DNA of 6,204 bases from Zoogloeaceae bacterium (GTDB taxonomy: Bacteria; Pseudomonadota; Gammaproteobacteria; Burkholderiales; Rhodocyclaceae), in assembly GCA_031274855.1 (NCBI GenBank), contig JAISPO010000031.1, forward strand, positions 1 to 6,204. The letters run 5' to 3'. Shown here in pieces: positions 1-5,859 of the stretch. Each line of letters opens with the position of its first letter. The stretch's first letter is position 1. The position numbers were made by a program, and so were the translations under genes. The notes beneath the pieces are model-generated. The model saw only the letters and a list, made by a program, of their open reading frames with translations, ran no database searches and was not told the DNA's origin.

Positions 1-201
1 GTAGTAGCAGGAGGCCACGACGAATACCGCGAAAAGAACGCGGCCAACCGGATCAACCCGCATCAGCCCCGCCCATTCCCAAGCCATCAAGGCGGCGAAA
101 ACCGCAAACACAATGGCTGCGGACGGCTCCGGCAACACAAACAAAGTGATGAGAAAAGCAGCCAGCAAAAACAGCGCCGTGATGATCCGTGTTTTAAGCA
201 T
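1..201 (-). CDS. cdsA: Phosphatidate cytidylyltransferase (CDP-diacylglycerol synthase), N-terminal part, cut by the window edge
   Basis: CdsA is an inner-membrane enzyme that makes CDP-diacylglycerol from phosphatidate and CTP, the branch point for phosphatidylethanolamine, phosphatidylglycerol and cardiolipin. Only the first 67 codons are in the window, and the frame is open to base 1. The protein begins MLKTRIITAL and runs into a hydrophobic helix (about residues 8-23). A second helix (about 27-41) ends in the MAWEWAGL stretch (39-46), which matches the usual 'AAWEWA' landmark near the CdsA N-terminus. The C-terminal catalytic signature lies outside the window. The ATG overlaps the end of uppS by 8 bases (194-201), so translation is probably coupled to uppS; the upstream ribosome-binding match is weak. 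This frame is not an independent ATG-to-stop ORF in the window because it runs off the edge. Identity rests on the N-terminal pattern plus the uppS-cdsA neighbourhood, which is very widely conserved. Confidence 0.9.
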   Translation of the reverse strand, partial: MLKTRIITALFLLAAFLITLFVLPEPSAAIVFAVFAALMAWEWAGLMRVDPVGRVLFAVFVVASCYY

Positions 202-994
202 AATGTGTTTGCCTGCTTGCGGACGCGGGAACCAGCACGTCGGCGCCTTCGCGCAACTGTTCGCTGGTGCGTCCGAAACGGCGTTCCCGTTTTTGATAAG
301 AGGCGATCGCCGCATCGAGCGTGCGGGCATCGAACTCCGGCCACAAGCGATCAGTGAAATAAAACTCCGTATAGGCAAGCTGCCAGATCATGAAGTTGCT
401 GACGCGCTGCTCGCCGCCCGTGCGGATGAACAAGTCCGGTTCCGGCGCGTAGGCCAGCGCCAGATAGGGCGCAAGATCGGCCTCGGTCCATGCGCCTGAC
501 TTTTGCGGCTGCTCCTGCGCAAGCCGGTTACTCGCCTGCAAAATATCCCAGCGCCCGCCGTAATTGGCGGCTACGGTCAGCGTCAGGCGGCGGTTGTCTG
601 CCGTCTTGCGTTCGCCGTCCTCGATCAACGCGCGCAGGCGCGGCTCAAAGCGCGACAAATCGCCGACAACTTTCAAACGGATGCCGTTCTCGTGCAGGCG
701 AGCCACTTCCTCGCTCAAAGCCGAGACAAACAGATTCATCAAAAAGGAGACTTCTTCCGGTGGCCGCCGCCAGTTCTCGGAACTGAAGGCGAATACGGTC
801 AGGTACTCGATGCCGTGCTCAATGCAGGTTTTGATGACACGGCGCAACACCTCGACGCCGCGCTTGTGACCGGCGACGCGCGGCAGAAAACGCCTGCGCG
901 CCCAGCGCCCGTTGCCATCCATGATGATGGCGACATGCCGAGGCACCTGCCTCGTCTCGGGAATCGTTGCCGTCGAGCTGTCGAAGGTCGCCAT
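194..994 (-). CDS. uppS: Undecaprenyl diphosphate synthase (cis-prenyltransferase)
   Basis: This cytosolic enzyme condenses farnesyl diphosphate with eight isopentenyl diphosphates to make undecaprenyl diphosphate, the lipid carrier for peptidoglycan and other envelope polysaccharides. The 266-residue product is near the usual family length of about 250. It carries the cis-prenyltransferase motifs in order: HVAIIMDGNGRWA (20-32) with catalytic D26; GHKRG with H43; FAFSSENWRRP (68-78) with S71, E73, N74, W75 and R77; and DLFIRTGGEQRVSNF (187-201) followed by WQLAYTEFYF. By memory of the family, these positions coincide with the E. coli numbering for D26, H43 and the SSENW block. The ATG at 994 is preceded by GGAG at 1004-1007 with a 9-base spacer. 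The gene lies 18 bases after frr and overlaps cdsA by 8 bases. The last 15 or so residues are not conserved. No missing key residue was seen. Confidence 0.97.
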   Translation of the reverse strand: MATFDSSTATIPETRQVPRHVAIIMDGNGRWARRRFLPRVAGHKRGVEVLRRVIKTCIEHGIEYLTVFAFSSENWRRPPEEVSFLMNLFVSALSEEVARLHENGIRLKVVGDLSRFEPRLRALIEDGERKTADNRRLTLTVAANYGGRWDILQASNRLAQEQPQKSGAWTEADLAPYLALAYAPEPDLFIRTGGEQRVSNFMIWQLAYTEFYFTDRLWPEFDARTLDAAIASYQKRERRFGRTSEQLREGADVLVPASASRQTHYA

Positions 995-1003
995 CGGTCC
1001 GCG

Positions 1004-1007
1004 CTCC
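1004..1007 (-). promoter_or_regulatory. Shine-Dalgarno site of uppS
   Basis: GGAG on the minus strand lies 9 bases before the uppS ATG, in the 18-base gap after the frr stop codon. It supports the ATG at 994 as the start. Confidence 0.7.
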
Positions 1008-1012
1008 GATGG

Positions 1013-1570
1013 CTAGACGGCCATCAGATCCTTTTCCTTTTCGACAATCGCCTTGTCGACTTCCGCCACGAATTTGTCGGTGAGCTTCTGGATATCATCC
1101 TGGGCGCGATGCTCGTCATCCTCGGCAAGCTCGTGTCTCTTCAGCGCGTCTTTCAGATGCGCAATGGCGTCGCGGCGCAGATTGCGAATCGCCACCTTGG
1201 CGTTCTCGCCTTCGTGCCTGACCACCTTGGTAAGTTCCTTGCGCCGCTCCTCGGTCAGCATGGGCATGGGCACGCGGATCATGTCGCCCTGCGTTGCCGG
1301 ATTGAGTCCGAGATCGGCGTCGCGGATCGCTTTCTCAACCTTGGCGATCATCGGTTTTTCCCAGGGCTGCACGCCGATGGTGCGGGCGTCGATCAGGGTG
1401 ACATTGGCGACTTGGGTAATCGGCACCGGACTACCGTAGTAATCGACATGGACGTGATCCAGAATGCCGGTATGGGCGCGTCCTGTGCGCACCTTGTGCA
1501 AATCCTGCTTGAGCGCATCCAGGCTCTTTTGCATCTTTTGTTCAGTACTTTTTCTGAGTTCGGCAATCAT
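1013..1570 (-). CDS. frr: Ribosome recycling factor (RRF)
   Basis: RRF acts in the cytoplasm with EF-G to split the post-termination ribosome so that its subunits can be reused. The product is 185 residues, the standard RRF length. It starts MIAELRKSTE and shows the family landmarks: LHKVRTGRAH (24-33), the YYGSPVPITQVANV stretch (44-57), the PWEKPM block (69-74), RVPMPMLTEERRKEL (99-113) and the hinge and arginine region RNLRRDA (129-135) containing R132. The open frame extends upstream to about 1687, but the extra 39 residues lie inside pyrH and are unlike RRF. The ATG at 1570 is chosen because a strong AGGAGGG sits 6 bases upstream and the length then matches the family. The start overlaps the pyrH stop as ATGA, which implies translational coupling. 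Essential gene; no anomaly seen. Confidence 0.97.
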   Translation of the reverse strand: MIAELRKSTEQKMQKSLDALKQDLHKVRTGRAHTGILDHVHVDYYGSPVPITQVANVTLIDARTIGVQPWEKPMIAKVEKAIRDADLGLNPATQGDMIRVPMPMLTEERRKELTKVVRHEGENAKVAIRNLRRDAIAHLKDALKRHELAEDDEHRAQDDIQKLTDKFVAEVDKAIVEKEKDLMAV

Positions 1571-2292
1571 TGCAAACCCTCCTGGCAATACACCAAAGTT
1601 CCTTCGTCCTCGCCCATGACGACGCGCTTCAACGCGCCCGTCTTGAAAATGGAAAAGACGTTGATCGGCAGTTTCTGGTCGCGGCACAAAGCGAATGCGG
1701 TGGCATCCATGACGGCCAGATTGCGTCCGATTGCCTCGTCGAAACTGATTCTGGTAAAGCGCGTCGCGGACGGATCCTTCTTCGGATCGGCCGTATAGAT
1801 ACCGTCCACCTTGGTGGCCTTGAGCACGATGTCCGCGCCGATTTCCGAACCGCGCAAAGCGGCCGCCGTATCGGTGGTAAAGAACGGATTACCGGTACCG
1901 GCGCCGAACACCACGATCTTGCCTTCTTCGAGATAGCGAATCGCCTTGCCGCGAATGTAAGGCTCGACCACCTGCTCGATATTGAGCGCCGACTGCACGC
2001 GGGCATGAAGATTGGCCTGACGCATGGCATCGGCCAGCGCCATCGCATTCATCACCGTCGCCAACATACCCATGTAGTCGGCGCTGGCGCGATCCATGCC
2101 GCTGGCCGCGCCGGCCATGCCGCGAAAGAGATTGCCGCCGCCGATGACAATGCCGATTTCGACGCCCAACCCGGCCACCGCCTTGATTTCATCGACGATG
2201 CGGGCAAGCGTCACGCGATTGATGCCATAGGCATCCTCGCCCATCAAGGCTTCGCCGGAGAGCTTGAGCAAAATCCGCTTGTAGGCTGGCAT
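1567..2292 (-). CDS. pyrH: UMP kinase (uridylate kinase)
   Basis: PyrH phosphorylates UMP to UDP with ATP in pyrimidine nucleotide synthesis; the bacterial enzyme is a cytoplasmic hexamer of the amino-acid-kinase fold, typically activated by GTP and inhibited by UTP. The 241-residue product matches the family length. Visible motifs are KRILLKLSGEAL (5-16), the glycine-rich IGGGNLFRG (50-58), MDRASADYMGMLATVMNA (66-83) with the UMP-contacting D72 region, the TGNPFFTTDTAA block (133-144), LKATKVDGIYTADP (157-170) and the MDATAFALC stretch (195-203). The ATG at 2292 follows tsf by 21 bases; its ribosome-binding site is weak (AAAGGG about 12 bases upstream), so expression may depend on ribosomes arriving from tsf. 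The stop codon overlaps the frr start (ATGA). The final residues (YCQEGLQ) are unconserved and appear shaped by the overlapping frr ribosome-binding site. Confidence 0.97.
   Translation of the reverse strand: MPAYKRILLKLSGEALMGEDAYGINRVTLARIVDEIKAVAGLGVEIGIVIGGGNLFRGMAGAASGMDRASADYMGMLATVMNAMALADAMRQANLHARVQSALNIEQVVEPYIRGKAIRYLEEGKIVVFGAGTGNPFFTTDTAAALRGSEIGADIVLKATKVDGIYTADPKKDPSATRFTRISFDEAIGRNLAVMDATAFALCRDQKLPINVFSIFKTGALKRVVMGEDEGTLVYCQEGLQ
1577..1583 (-). promoter_or_regulatory. Strong Shine-Dalgarno site of frr inside pyrH
   Basis: AGGAGGG on the minus strand lies 6 bases before the frr ATG and fixes that start against the longer open frame. It is the best ribosome-binding site in the window and is embedded in the last codons of pyrH, so it also encodes part of the UMP kinase C-terminus (around Q-E-G). 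Confidence 0.8.
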
Positions 2293-2313
2293 GGCGGCGA
2301 CTTGCCCTTTTCG

Positions 2314-3207
2314 TCAGCGTTTCGCCGCCGCCGCTTGCGCCGCGACTTCGGCAGCGAAGTCAGTCACCTTCTTCTCGATGCCTTCGCCGACGATATAAAG
2401 CGTAAACCCGTGCACCGTCGCGCCCTTGGCCTTGAGCAGTTGTTCAATCGTCTGCTTGCCGTCTTCGGCCTTGACGAACACCTGACCGAGCAAAGTCACA
2501 TCCTTCAGGTACTTCTGGACGGTGCCTTCGGCGATTTTCTCCAGCATGTTCTCCGGCTTGCCCGCTTCACGCGCCTTTTCGATGGCGATGCGGCGCTCGG
2601 TTTCGAGCAGATCGGCAGGCACGCCGGACGCATCCAGCGACTTCGGCTTGGAAGCGGCGACATGCATGGCGAGGTCTTTCGCCAGTTGAACATCGCCGCC
2701 GGTCACATCGACCAGCACGCCGATTTTCGAGCCGCCATGCACATAGGACGACAGCTTGCCCTTCGCCTGCAAGCGCTCGAAACGGCGGATCGACATGTTC
2801 TCGCCGATCTTGCCGACCAGCGCGGCGCGGGTCGACTCGACCGTGCCGCCGCCCATCGGCAGCGCCGACAGCGCCGCCACGTCCGCCGGATTTTTACCGG
2901 CCACCAGTTCGGCGCAGCCCTTGGCCAGCGCGATGAACTCGTCGTTCTTGGCCACAAAGTCGGTCTCGGAATTGACCTCGACGACTGCGCCCAACTTGCC
3001 GTCAGCCGACAAATACATGCCGACCACGCCCTCGGCCGCGATGCGAGCCGCCGCCTTGGTTGCCTTGTTGCCCAGCTTGACGCGCAGAATTTCCTCGGCC
3101 TTGGCCATATCGCCATTGGCCTCCGTCAGCGCCTTCTTGCATTCCATCATCGGCGCGTCGGTCTTTTCGCGCAGTTCTTTGACCATGCTTGCGGTGATTT
3201 CCGCCAT
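2314..3207 (-). CDS. tsf: Translation elongation factor Ts (EF-Ts)
   Basis: EF-Ts is the guanine nucleotide exchange factor that regenerates EF-Tu-GTP in the cytoplasm. The 297-residue product is slightly longer than the E. coli protein of about 283. The N-terminal UBA-like domain (about 1-55) contains VKELREKTDAPMMECKKAL (9-27) and a second helix pair ending at LRVKLGNKA. The EF-Tu-contacting stretch NSETDFVAKNDEF (79-91) has the key D83-F84 pair. The core then has GKIGENMSIRR (132-142) and MHVAASKP (181-188), and the tail ends in an Ala-rich run (about 285-296). The open frame continues 54 codons upstream into the rpsB end. The ATG at 3207 is chosen because the protein then begins MAEITASMVK, as in the family, and GGAG lies 8 bases upstream. 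It follows rpsB by 40 bases with no recognisable terminator, the usual rpsB-tsf pair. Confidence 0.97.
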   Translation of the reverse strand: MAEITASMVKELREKTDAPMMECKKALTEANGDMAKAEEILRVKLGNKATKAAARIAAEGVVGMYLSADGKLGAVVEVNSETDFVAKNDEFIALAKGCAELVAGKNPADVAALSALPMGGGTVESTRAALVGKIGENMSIRRFERLQAKGKLSSYVHGGSKIGVLVDVTGGDVQLAKDLAMHVAASKPKSLDASGVPADLLETERRIAIEKAREAGKPENMLEKIAEGTVQKYLKDVTLLGQVFVKAEDGKQTIEQLLKAKGATVHGFTLYIVGEGIEKKVTDFAAEVAAQAAAAKR

Positions 3208-3215
3208 TGCTTTTA

Positions 3216-3219
3216 CTCC
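3216..3219 (-). promoter_or_regulatory. Shine-Dalgarno site of tsf
   Basis: GGAG on the minus strand lies 8 bases before the tsf ATG, within the 40-base rpsB-tsf gap. It decides the start at 3207 against the longer open frame that would run back into rpsB. Confidence 0.7.
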
Positions 3220-3247
3220 AAATTCGTTAGTTTCTACGATACGCCCA

Positions 3248-4003
3248 TTATTCCTTGGCAAGCTCTTCGTCCACCTCGACGAACTCATCCTCACCGGCAA
3301 GCTGCTGAACGATTTCATTAATCGACTCGTTCTTGCCTTCCAGAATCGCATCGGCCATGCCGCGCGCATACAAGCGAATCGCCCGCGAGGAATCGTCGTT
3401 GCCGGGGATCAGGTAATCAACGCCTTCCGGGTTGTGATTGGTATCGACCACGCCGATGACCGGAATGCCCAGCTTGTTGGCCTCGGTGATGGCAATCTTG
3501 TGGTAGCCGACGTCGATCACGAAAATCGCGTCAGGCAACCCGCCCATATCCTTGATGCCGCCCAGGCTCTTTTGCAGCTTGACCAGCTCCCGCTGCATCA
3601 TCAGCCCTTCCTTCTTCGACATCTTTTCGAAAGCGCCATCCTGCGCCATCTGCTCCATATCCTTCAGGCGCTTGATCGACTGCTTGACGGTCTTGTAGTT
3701 GGTCAACATCCCGCCCAGCCAGCGCTCATCAACGCAAGGCATTCCACAGCGGATAGCCTCTTCGAAAACGATTTCGCGCGCCTGACGCTTGGTGCCAACG
3801 AACAGGACAGTGCCCTTCTTGGCCGCCATCTTTTTCACGAACGCGATCGCCTCGTTGTACTTGGCGAGGGTCTTTTCGAGGTTGATGATGTGAATCTTGT
3901 TGCGATGGCCGAAAATGAAATTCGCCATCTTGGGGTTCCAGAAACGTGTCTGATGGCCGAAATGAACGCCGGCCTCCAGCATCTGGCGCATGGTAGTACT
4001 CAT
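3248..4003 (-). CDS. rpsB: 30S ribosomal protein S2
   Basis: S2 binds late in 30S assembly between head and body of the small subunit and is needed for S1 to join. The 251-residue product has the usual bacterial length. It starts MSTTMRQMLEAGVHFGHQTRFWNPKM (first 26 residues include the S2 signature GVHFGHQTRFWNP) and continues with FGHRNKIHIINLEKTL (31-46), GTVLFVGTKRQAREI (64-78), RWLGGMLTNYKTV (94-106), LGGIKDMGGLPDAIFVID (147-164) and GIPVIGVVDTNHNPEGVDY (179-197). The C-terminus is acidic, as is common. The open frame extends 46 codons upstream, but those residues are not S2-like. The ATG at 4003 has GGAG 8 bases upstream and gives the family N-terminus. It is the first gene of the housekeeping operon, behind a good promoter and a roughly 100-base leader. 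Confidence 0.98.
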   Translation of the reverse strand: MSTTMRQMLEAGVHFGHQTRFWNPKMANFIFGHRNKIHIINLEKTLAKYNEAIAFVKKMAAKKGTVLFVGTKRQAREIVFEEAIRCGMPCVDERWLGGMLTNYKTVKQSIKRLKDMEQMAQDGAFEKMSKKEGLMMQRELVKLQKSLGGIKDMGGLPDAIFVIDVGYHKIAITEANKLGIPVIGVVDTNHNPEGVDYLIPGNDDSSRAIRLYARGMADAILEGKNESINEIVQQLAGEDEFVEVDEELAKE

Positions 4004-4011
4004 AAGTCGAT

Positions 4012-4015
4012 CTCC
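4012..4015 (-). promoter_or_regulatory. Shine-Dalgarno site of rpsB
   Basis: GGAG on the minus strand lies 8 bases before the rpsB ATG. It supports the start at 4003 rather than the upstream in-frame codons. Confidence 0.7.
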
Positions 4016-4018
4016 GAT

Positions 4019-4061
4019 ATGGGTTAAACCTCCGCCCGGCTGTGACACTGCGATCACCCAT
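4019..4061 (-). promoter_or_regulatory. Possible long-range helix in the rpsB leader
   Basis: In the leader transcript AUGGGU (4061-4056) can pair perfectly with ACCCAU (4024-4019) across 31 bases. The downstream arm ends three bases before the rpsB ribosome-binding GGAG. A 4-base GUGA/UCAC pairing (4057-4054 with 4045-4042) competes with the upstream arm. In E. coli, S2 represses its own translation through the rpsB leader; whether this leader does so is inference only, and a 6-base helix of this span can arise by chance. Confidence 0.25.
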
Positions 4062-4084
4062 TCGGCGCCGGACGTGCGGATTTT

Positions 4085-4102
4085 GCCCGAAACCTTTCGA
4101 GC
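4085..4102 (-). promoter_or_regulatory. Hairpin near the 5' end of the rpsB leader
   Basis: The minus strand reads GCTCGAAAGGTTTCGGGC. The arms pair over six to seven bases (one G-U) around a short AAGG-type loop. It starts only a few bases downstream of the expected transcription start, so it would sit at the very 5' end of the operon mRNA. It could protect the 5' end or take part in ribosomal protein feedback. It is not followed by a T-run, so it is not an intrinsic terminator. Confidence 0.4.
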
Positions 4103-4111
4103 AATCTTTAG

Positions 4112-4141
4112 ATTATAGCCGTTCCCAGCCTGTAGCAGCAA
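4112..4141 (-). promoter_or_regulatory. Sigma70-type promoter for rpsB-tsf-pyrH-frr-uppS-cdsA
   Basis: A perfect -10 box TATAAT lies at 4117-4112 (minus strand). TTGCTG at 4141-4136, matching the first three bases of the -35 consensus, lies 18 bases upstream. Transcription would start near 4105 and give a leader of about 100 bases before the rpsB ATG. The promoter falls wholly in the 171-base gap between rpsB and the upstream membrane protein gene, where an operon promoter is expected. The -10 is convincing; the -35 is weak. Confidence 0.65.
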
Positions 4142-4145
4142 GCGC

Positions 4146-4167
4146 TTCAGGTTTCAGGGTTCAGCCC
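4146..4167. repeat. Short imperfect tandem repeat (TTCAGG-like) with a small inverted repeat
   Basis: The plus strand reads TTCAGG, TTTCAGGG, TTCAGCCC back to back, three imperfect copies of a 6-8 base unit. The last two overlap a 5-base inverted repeat CAGGG (4155-4159) / CCCTG (4165-4169). It lies between the stop of the membrane protein gene and the rpsB promoter. There is no T-run after the stem on the minus strand, so it is at best a weak transcription stop for the upstream gene. Confidence 0.35.
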
Positions 4168-4174
4168 TGTACCC

Positions 4175-5749
4175 TCAGCGTTCTTCAGTCACGCGGCACC
4201 ACGCGGGCAGGTAGTAATCCGGCATGGCAGTGCTGGAACAGAACCAGTTACCGGATTTATCGGCTGTCAATTTAATTGATTCGCCACGCAGCGAGGGCGA
4301 CGTGTTGGAGGATTGGGAAAGCGTCAGCGTGATTGTGCACTCCTGCTCTCCCCGCAGCAACCCGGTGGCGAGAACTTCAATCTTCTCGATCAATCGGGTG
4401 TTCGCCGAATAAACGCCGGACTCGCAGCCCTCTTTGTTGATTTCTTCAATGAGCGGCAACGTCGACTTGAGCGCCACCTCCGCATGTAGCTGGCTCTTGA
4501 ATCTCTGATAGTGGGATACGCCAAACACCGTAAGACCAATACAAAAGACGAAGACCACGATGTTGATCATCCAGCCGTACCAAGGCATAGCCGGGCGTTT
4601 CGCCGGCAGCGGGAACCCCGGTTCCACTTTGTTGAACACAATGCAAACGCCGGACAGCATGTCATACAGGGCTTGTTTGCGCCGCGTCCATCCGGCCATC
4701 GCGTAGCTCAGAGTGAGGATCAAACAGTAGATGAGAGTGACGGCAATCACGGGAAAACTGAAGATGGCGGTCGAATCGCGGGTTACCGTGTCCGTAAAGG
4801 AAAAATAGGGGACTCCGCTCAGAAGCAGCGAGAGCAGAACCACGCTCAAATAACGCCAGGTCGCACGGCCCAAGTCGATGGCTCTGCCTTGTTTGTCGAC
4901 TGCCTTGATTTCCATTGCCCGCTTGCCGAAGGTCGCTTGTGTTTCCGAGCTTTCCTGCCACGGGAAATACCAGAATATGATGCCCAAGCTCACGGGGAAA
5001 ACAAGGAAACCGGCAAGCGGCACAAACATTTTTGTCACGGAGATGACAAGCATCACCGGAATCAAAATGAACGCAATAATCAAGGCATCGAGCGCGCACG
5101 CCGCAAAGCGCCACCAGAACCCCGCGTGGACTGCCGCGCCTTCCGGCAAGACCTTCCACATAATGGACACATCCTCACCCAGATCATCAGCAGCTTCCTC
5201 CTCTGCCTTCTTGGCAAGAAATTTAGCCCCTGCCAGAGCCGGATGACTGCCGTCGGATAAGGAGGAACGTTGATAGGAGGCTTCCGGCTCAACAAGCGCG
5301 AGAGAGATGGCTGATGCTACCGGCGCGGCAACAGGGGGCGGCGTTTTTGGAGGAGAGACGAGTTCGCTGTATGGTTTCCATTCATTTCCGCCGACTTCGG
5401 CGACCGGCATGGTATCCATCCACTGCGCCCACTGGCCATACTGGATACGCTGCTCCACCCACTTGCGCGGCACGGGGCCGCACGGCGCGCCGTCAATCTG
5501 CACGAACAACGCGGGACGATCATCCGGCTCGCAGATTTCCGTATGGGCGCCGATTTTGGCGATGTCTGCCTGCCAAACCCGCAACTGCTGGAAATCGTCG
5601 TGCTGCATGATGATCTGCGGCATCGTCGCCATGAGCTGCGCGAATTGCTCCGGCGCCATGCGAACGCGGGTAGCCAGCGCAGGCCAGACCGATTCCGGCA
5701 AAAAGCCGGGTAACACCGTACCGGTCAATACCAGACAGAAACGAGCCAC
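4175..5749 (-). CDS. RDD-family membrane protein with GYF_2-like N-terminal part and type IV pilin-like C-terminal domain; function unknown
   Basis: 524 residues; no characterised homologue recognised. Residues 1-75 (RFCLVLTGTVLPGFLPE...) resemble a small N-terminal domain found ahead of membrane domains in some proteobacterial proteins. Residues about 80-130 resemble GYF_2 (CGPVPRKWVEQRI at 90-102, GNEWKPY at 121-127). A Pro/Ala linker and an acidic stretch follow. Residues 209-375 look like an RDD domain: GFWWRFAACALDAL (210-223) with R214 and D221, FGKRAMEIKAVDKQGRAIDLGRA (274-296) and TRRKQALYDMLSG (355-367), with helices near 216-238, 242-262, 299-318 and 330-350. A fifth helix (393-411) is followed by HYQRF and a region ending NWFCSSTAMPDYYLPAWCR (501-519), like the 'W-C...YLPA-CR' end of type IV pilins; cysteines are at 442, 471, 504 and 518. 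Five helices with a cytoplasmic N-terminus put this domain in the periplasm. The start is GTG with AAGGA 8 bases upstream. RDD proteins are often suggested to be transporters; no substrate is claimed. Confidence 0.85.
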   Translation of the reverse strand: MARFCLVLTGTVLPGFLPESVWPALATRVRMAPEQFAQLMATMPQIIMQHDDFQQLRVWQADIAKIGAHTEICEPDDRPALFVQIDGAPCGPVPRKWVEQRIQYGQWAQWMDTMPVAEVGGNEWKPYSELVSPPKTPPPVAAPVASAISLALVEPEASYQRSSLSDGSHPALAGAKFLAKKAEEEAADDLGEDVSIMWKVLPEGAAVHAGFWWRFAACALDALIIAFILIPVMLVISVTKMFVPLAGFLVFPVSLGIIFWYFPWQESSETQATFGKRAMEIKAVDKQGRAIDLGRATWRYLSVVLLSLLLSGVPYFSFTDTVTRDSTAIFSFPVIAVTLIYCLILTLSYAMAGWTRRKQALYDMLSGVCIVFNKVEPGFPLPAKRPAMPWYGWMINIVVFVFCIGLTVFGVSHYQRFKSQLHAEVALKSTLPLIEEINKEGCESGVYSANTRLIEKIEVLATGLLRGEQECTITLTLSQSSNTSPSLRGESIKLTADKSGNWFCSSTAMPDYYLPAWCRVTEER

Positions 5750-5757
5750 GTTTCTCT

Positions 5758-5762
5758 TCCTT
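5758..5762 (-). promoter_or_regulatory. Shine-Dalgarno site supporting a GTG start
   Basis: AAGGA on the minus strand, inside a purine-rich run, lies 8 bases before the GTG at 5749. It supports that non-ATG start for the RDD/pilin-like protein. The next in-frame ATG (residue 31) would delete the recognisable LVLTGTVLPG stretch. Confidence 0.65.
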
Positions 5763-5821
5763 CTCTTTGCAGCGTAAGTGCAACCATGCCCGACATGAGA
5801 AAAAGGTTACGCCGATCATTC

Positions 5822-5834
5822 TAAAACGGTTTTA
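5822..5834. repeat. 13-base palindrome upstream of the RDD/pilin-like gene
   Basis: TAAAACGGTTTTA is a perfect palindrome around a single central base. It lies about 75 bases before the GTG start, between or overlapping candidate -10 sequences on the minus strand (TAGAAT at 5823-5818 and TAAAAT at 5839-5834). The placement would suit an operator, but AT-rich palindromes of this size can occur by chance. It is too weak and lacks a proper T-run for a terminator of the ZIP gene. Confidence 0.35.
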
Positions 5835-5859
5835 TTTTATTCACATATGCATTCAGCAA
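5831..5859 (-). promoter_or_regulatory. Weak candidate promoter for the RDD/pilin-like gene
   Basis: TTGCTG at 5859-5854 and AATAAA at 5836-5831 (minus strand) are spaced by 17 bases, each only a partial match to the sigma70 boxes. Better isolated -10 matches, TAAAAT (5839-5834) and TAGAAT (5823-5818), lack a good -35. The spacer is markedly AT-rich, which favours a promoter somewhere here, but the exact one cannot be fixed by eye. Confidence 0.25.

Noticed and set aside
503..1798. Long open frame of 431 codons on the plus strand antisense to uppS and frr
   Set aside because: It is a shadow of GC-rich codon use in the minus-strand genes. Its product has no recognisable motifs and it runs across two conserved essential genes and their junctions.
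1570..3321. Long plus-strand open frame of 583 codons antisense to pyrH and tsf, with a His/Arg/Asp-rich product
   Set aside because: Composition is typical of the reverse frame of GC-rich genes. No ribosome-binding site or domain was recognised, and the opposite strand encodes clear UMP kinase and EF-Ts.
3208..3369. N-terminal extension of EF-Ts by 54 residues
   Set aside because: The extra residues lie inside the rpsB end in another frame, are Ser/Arg-rich and unlike EF-Ts; the Shine-Dalgarno and family N-terminus point to 3207.
2756..4027. Plus-strand open frame of 423 codons antisense to tsf and rpsB
   Set aside because: Shadow frame; the opposite strand carries unmistakable S2 and EF-Ts, and the product resembles no family I know.
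3729..4061. Small minus-strand frame starting at the ATG at 4061 in the rpsB leader, a possible upstream ORF
   Set aside because: It has no ribosome-binding site and runs over 300 bases into rpsB in a different frame, so it is not a leader peptide.
4154..4170. Possible intrinsic terminator after the RDD/pilin-like gene
   Set aside because: The stem is only 5 bases with a 5-base loop and no T-run follows on the minus strand.
4511..5260. Plus-strand open frame of 249 codons antisense to the RDD/pilin-like gene
   Set aside because: The minus-strand frame shows membrane helices and domain motifs; the plus-strand product is a charged, motif-free shadow.
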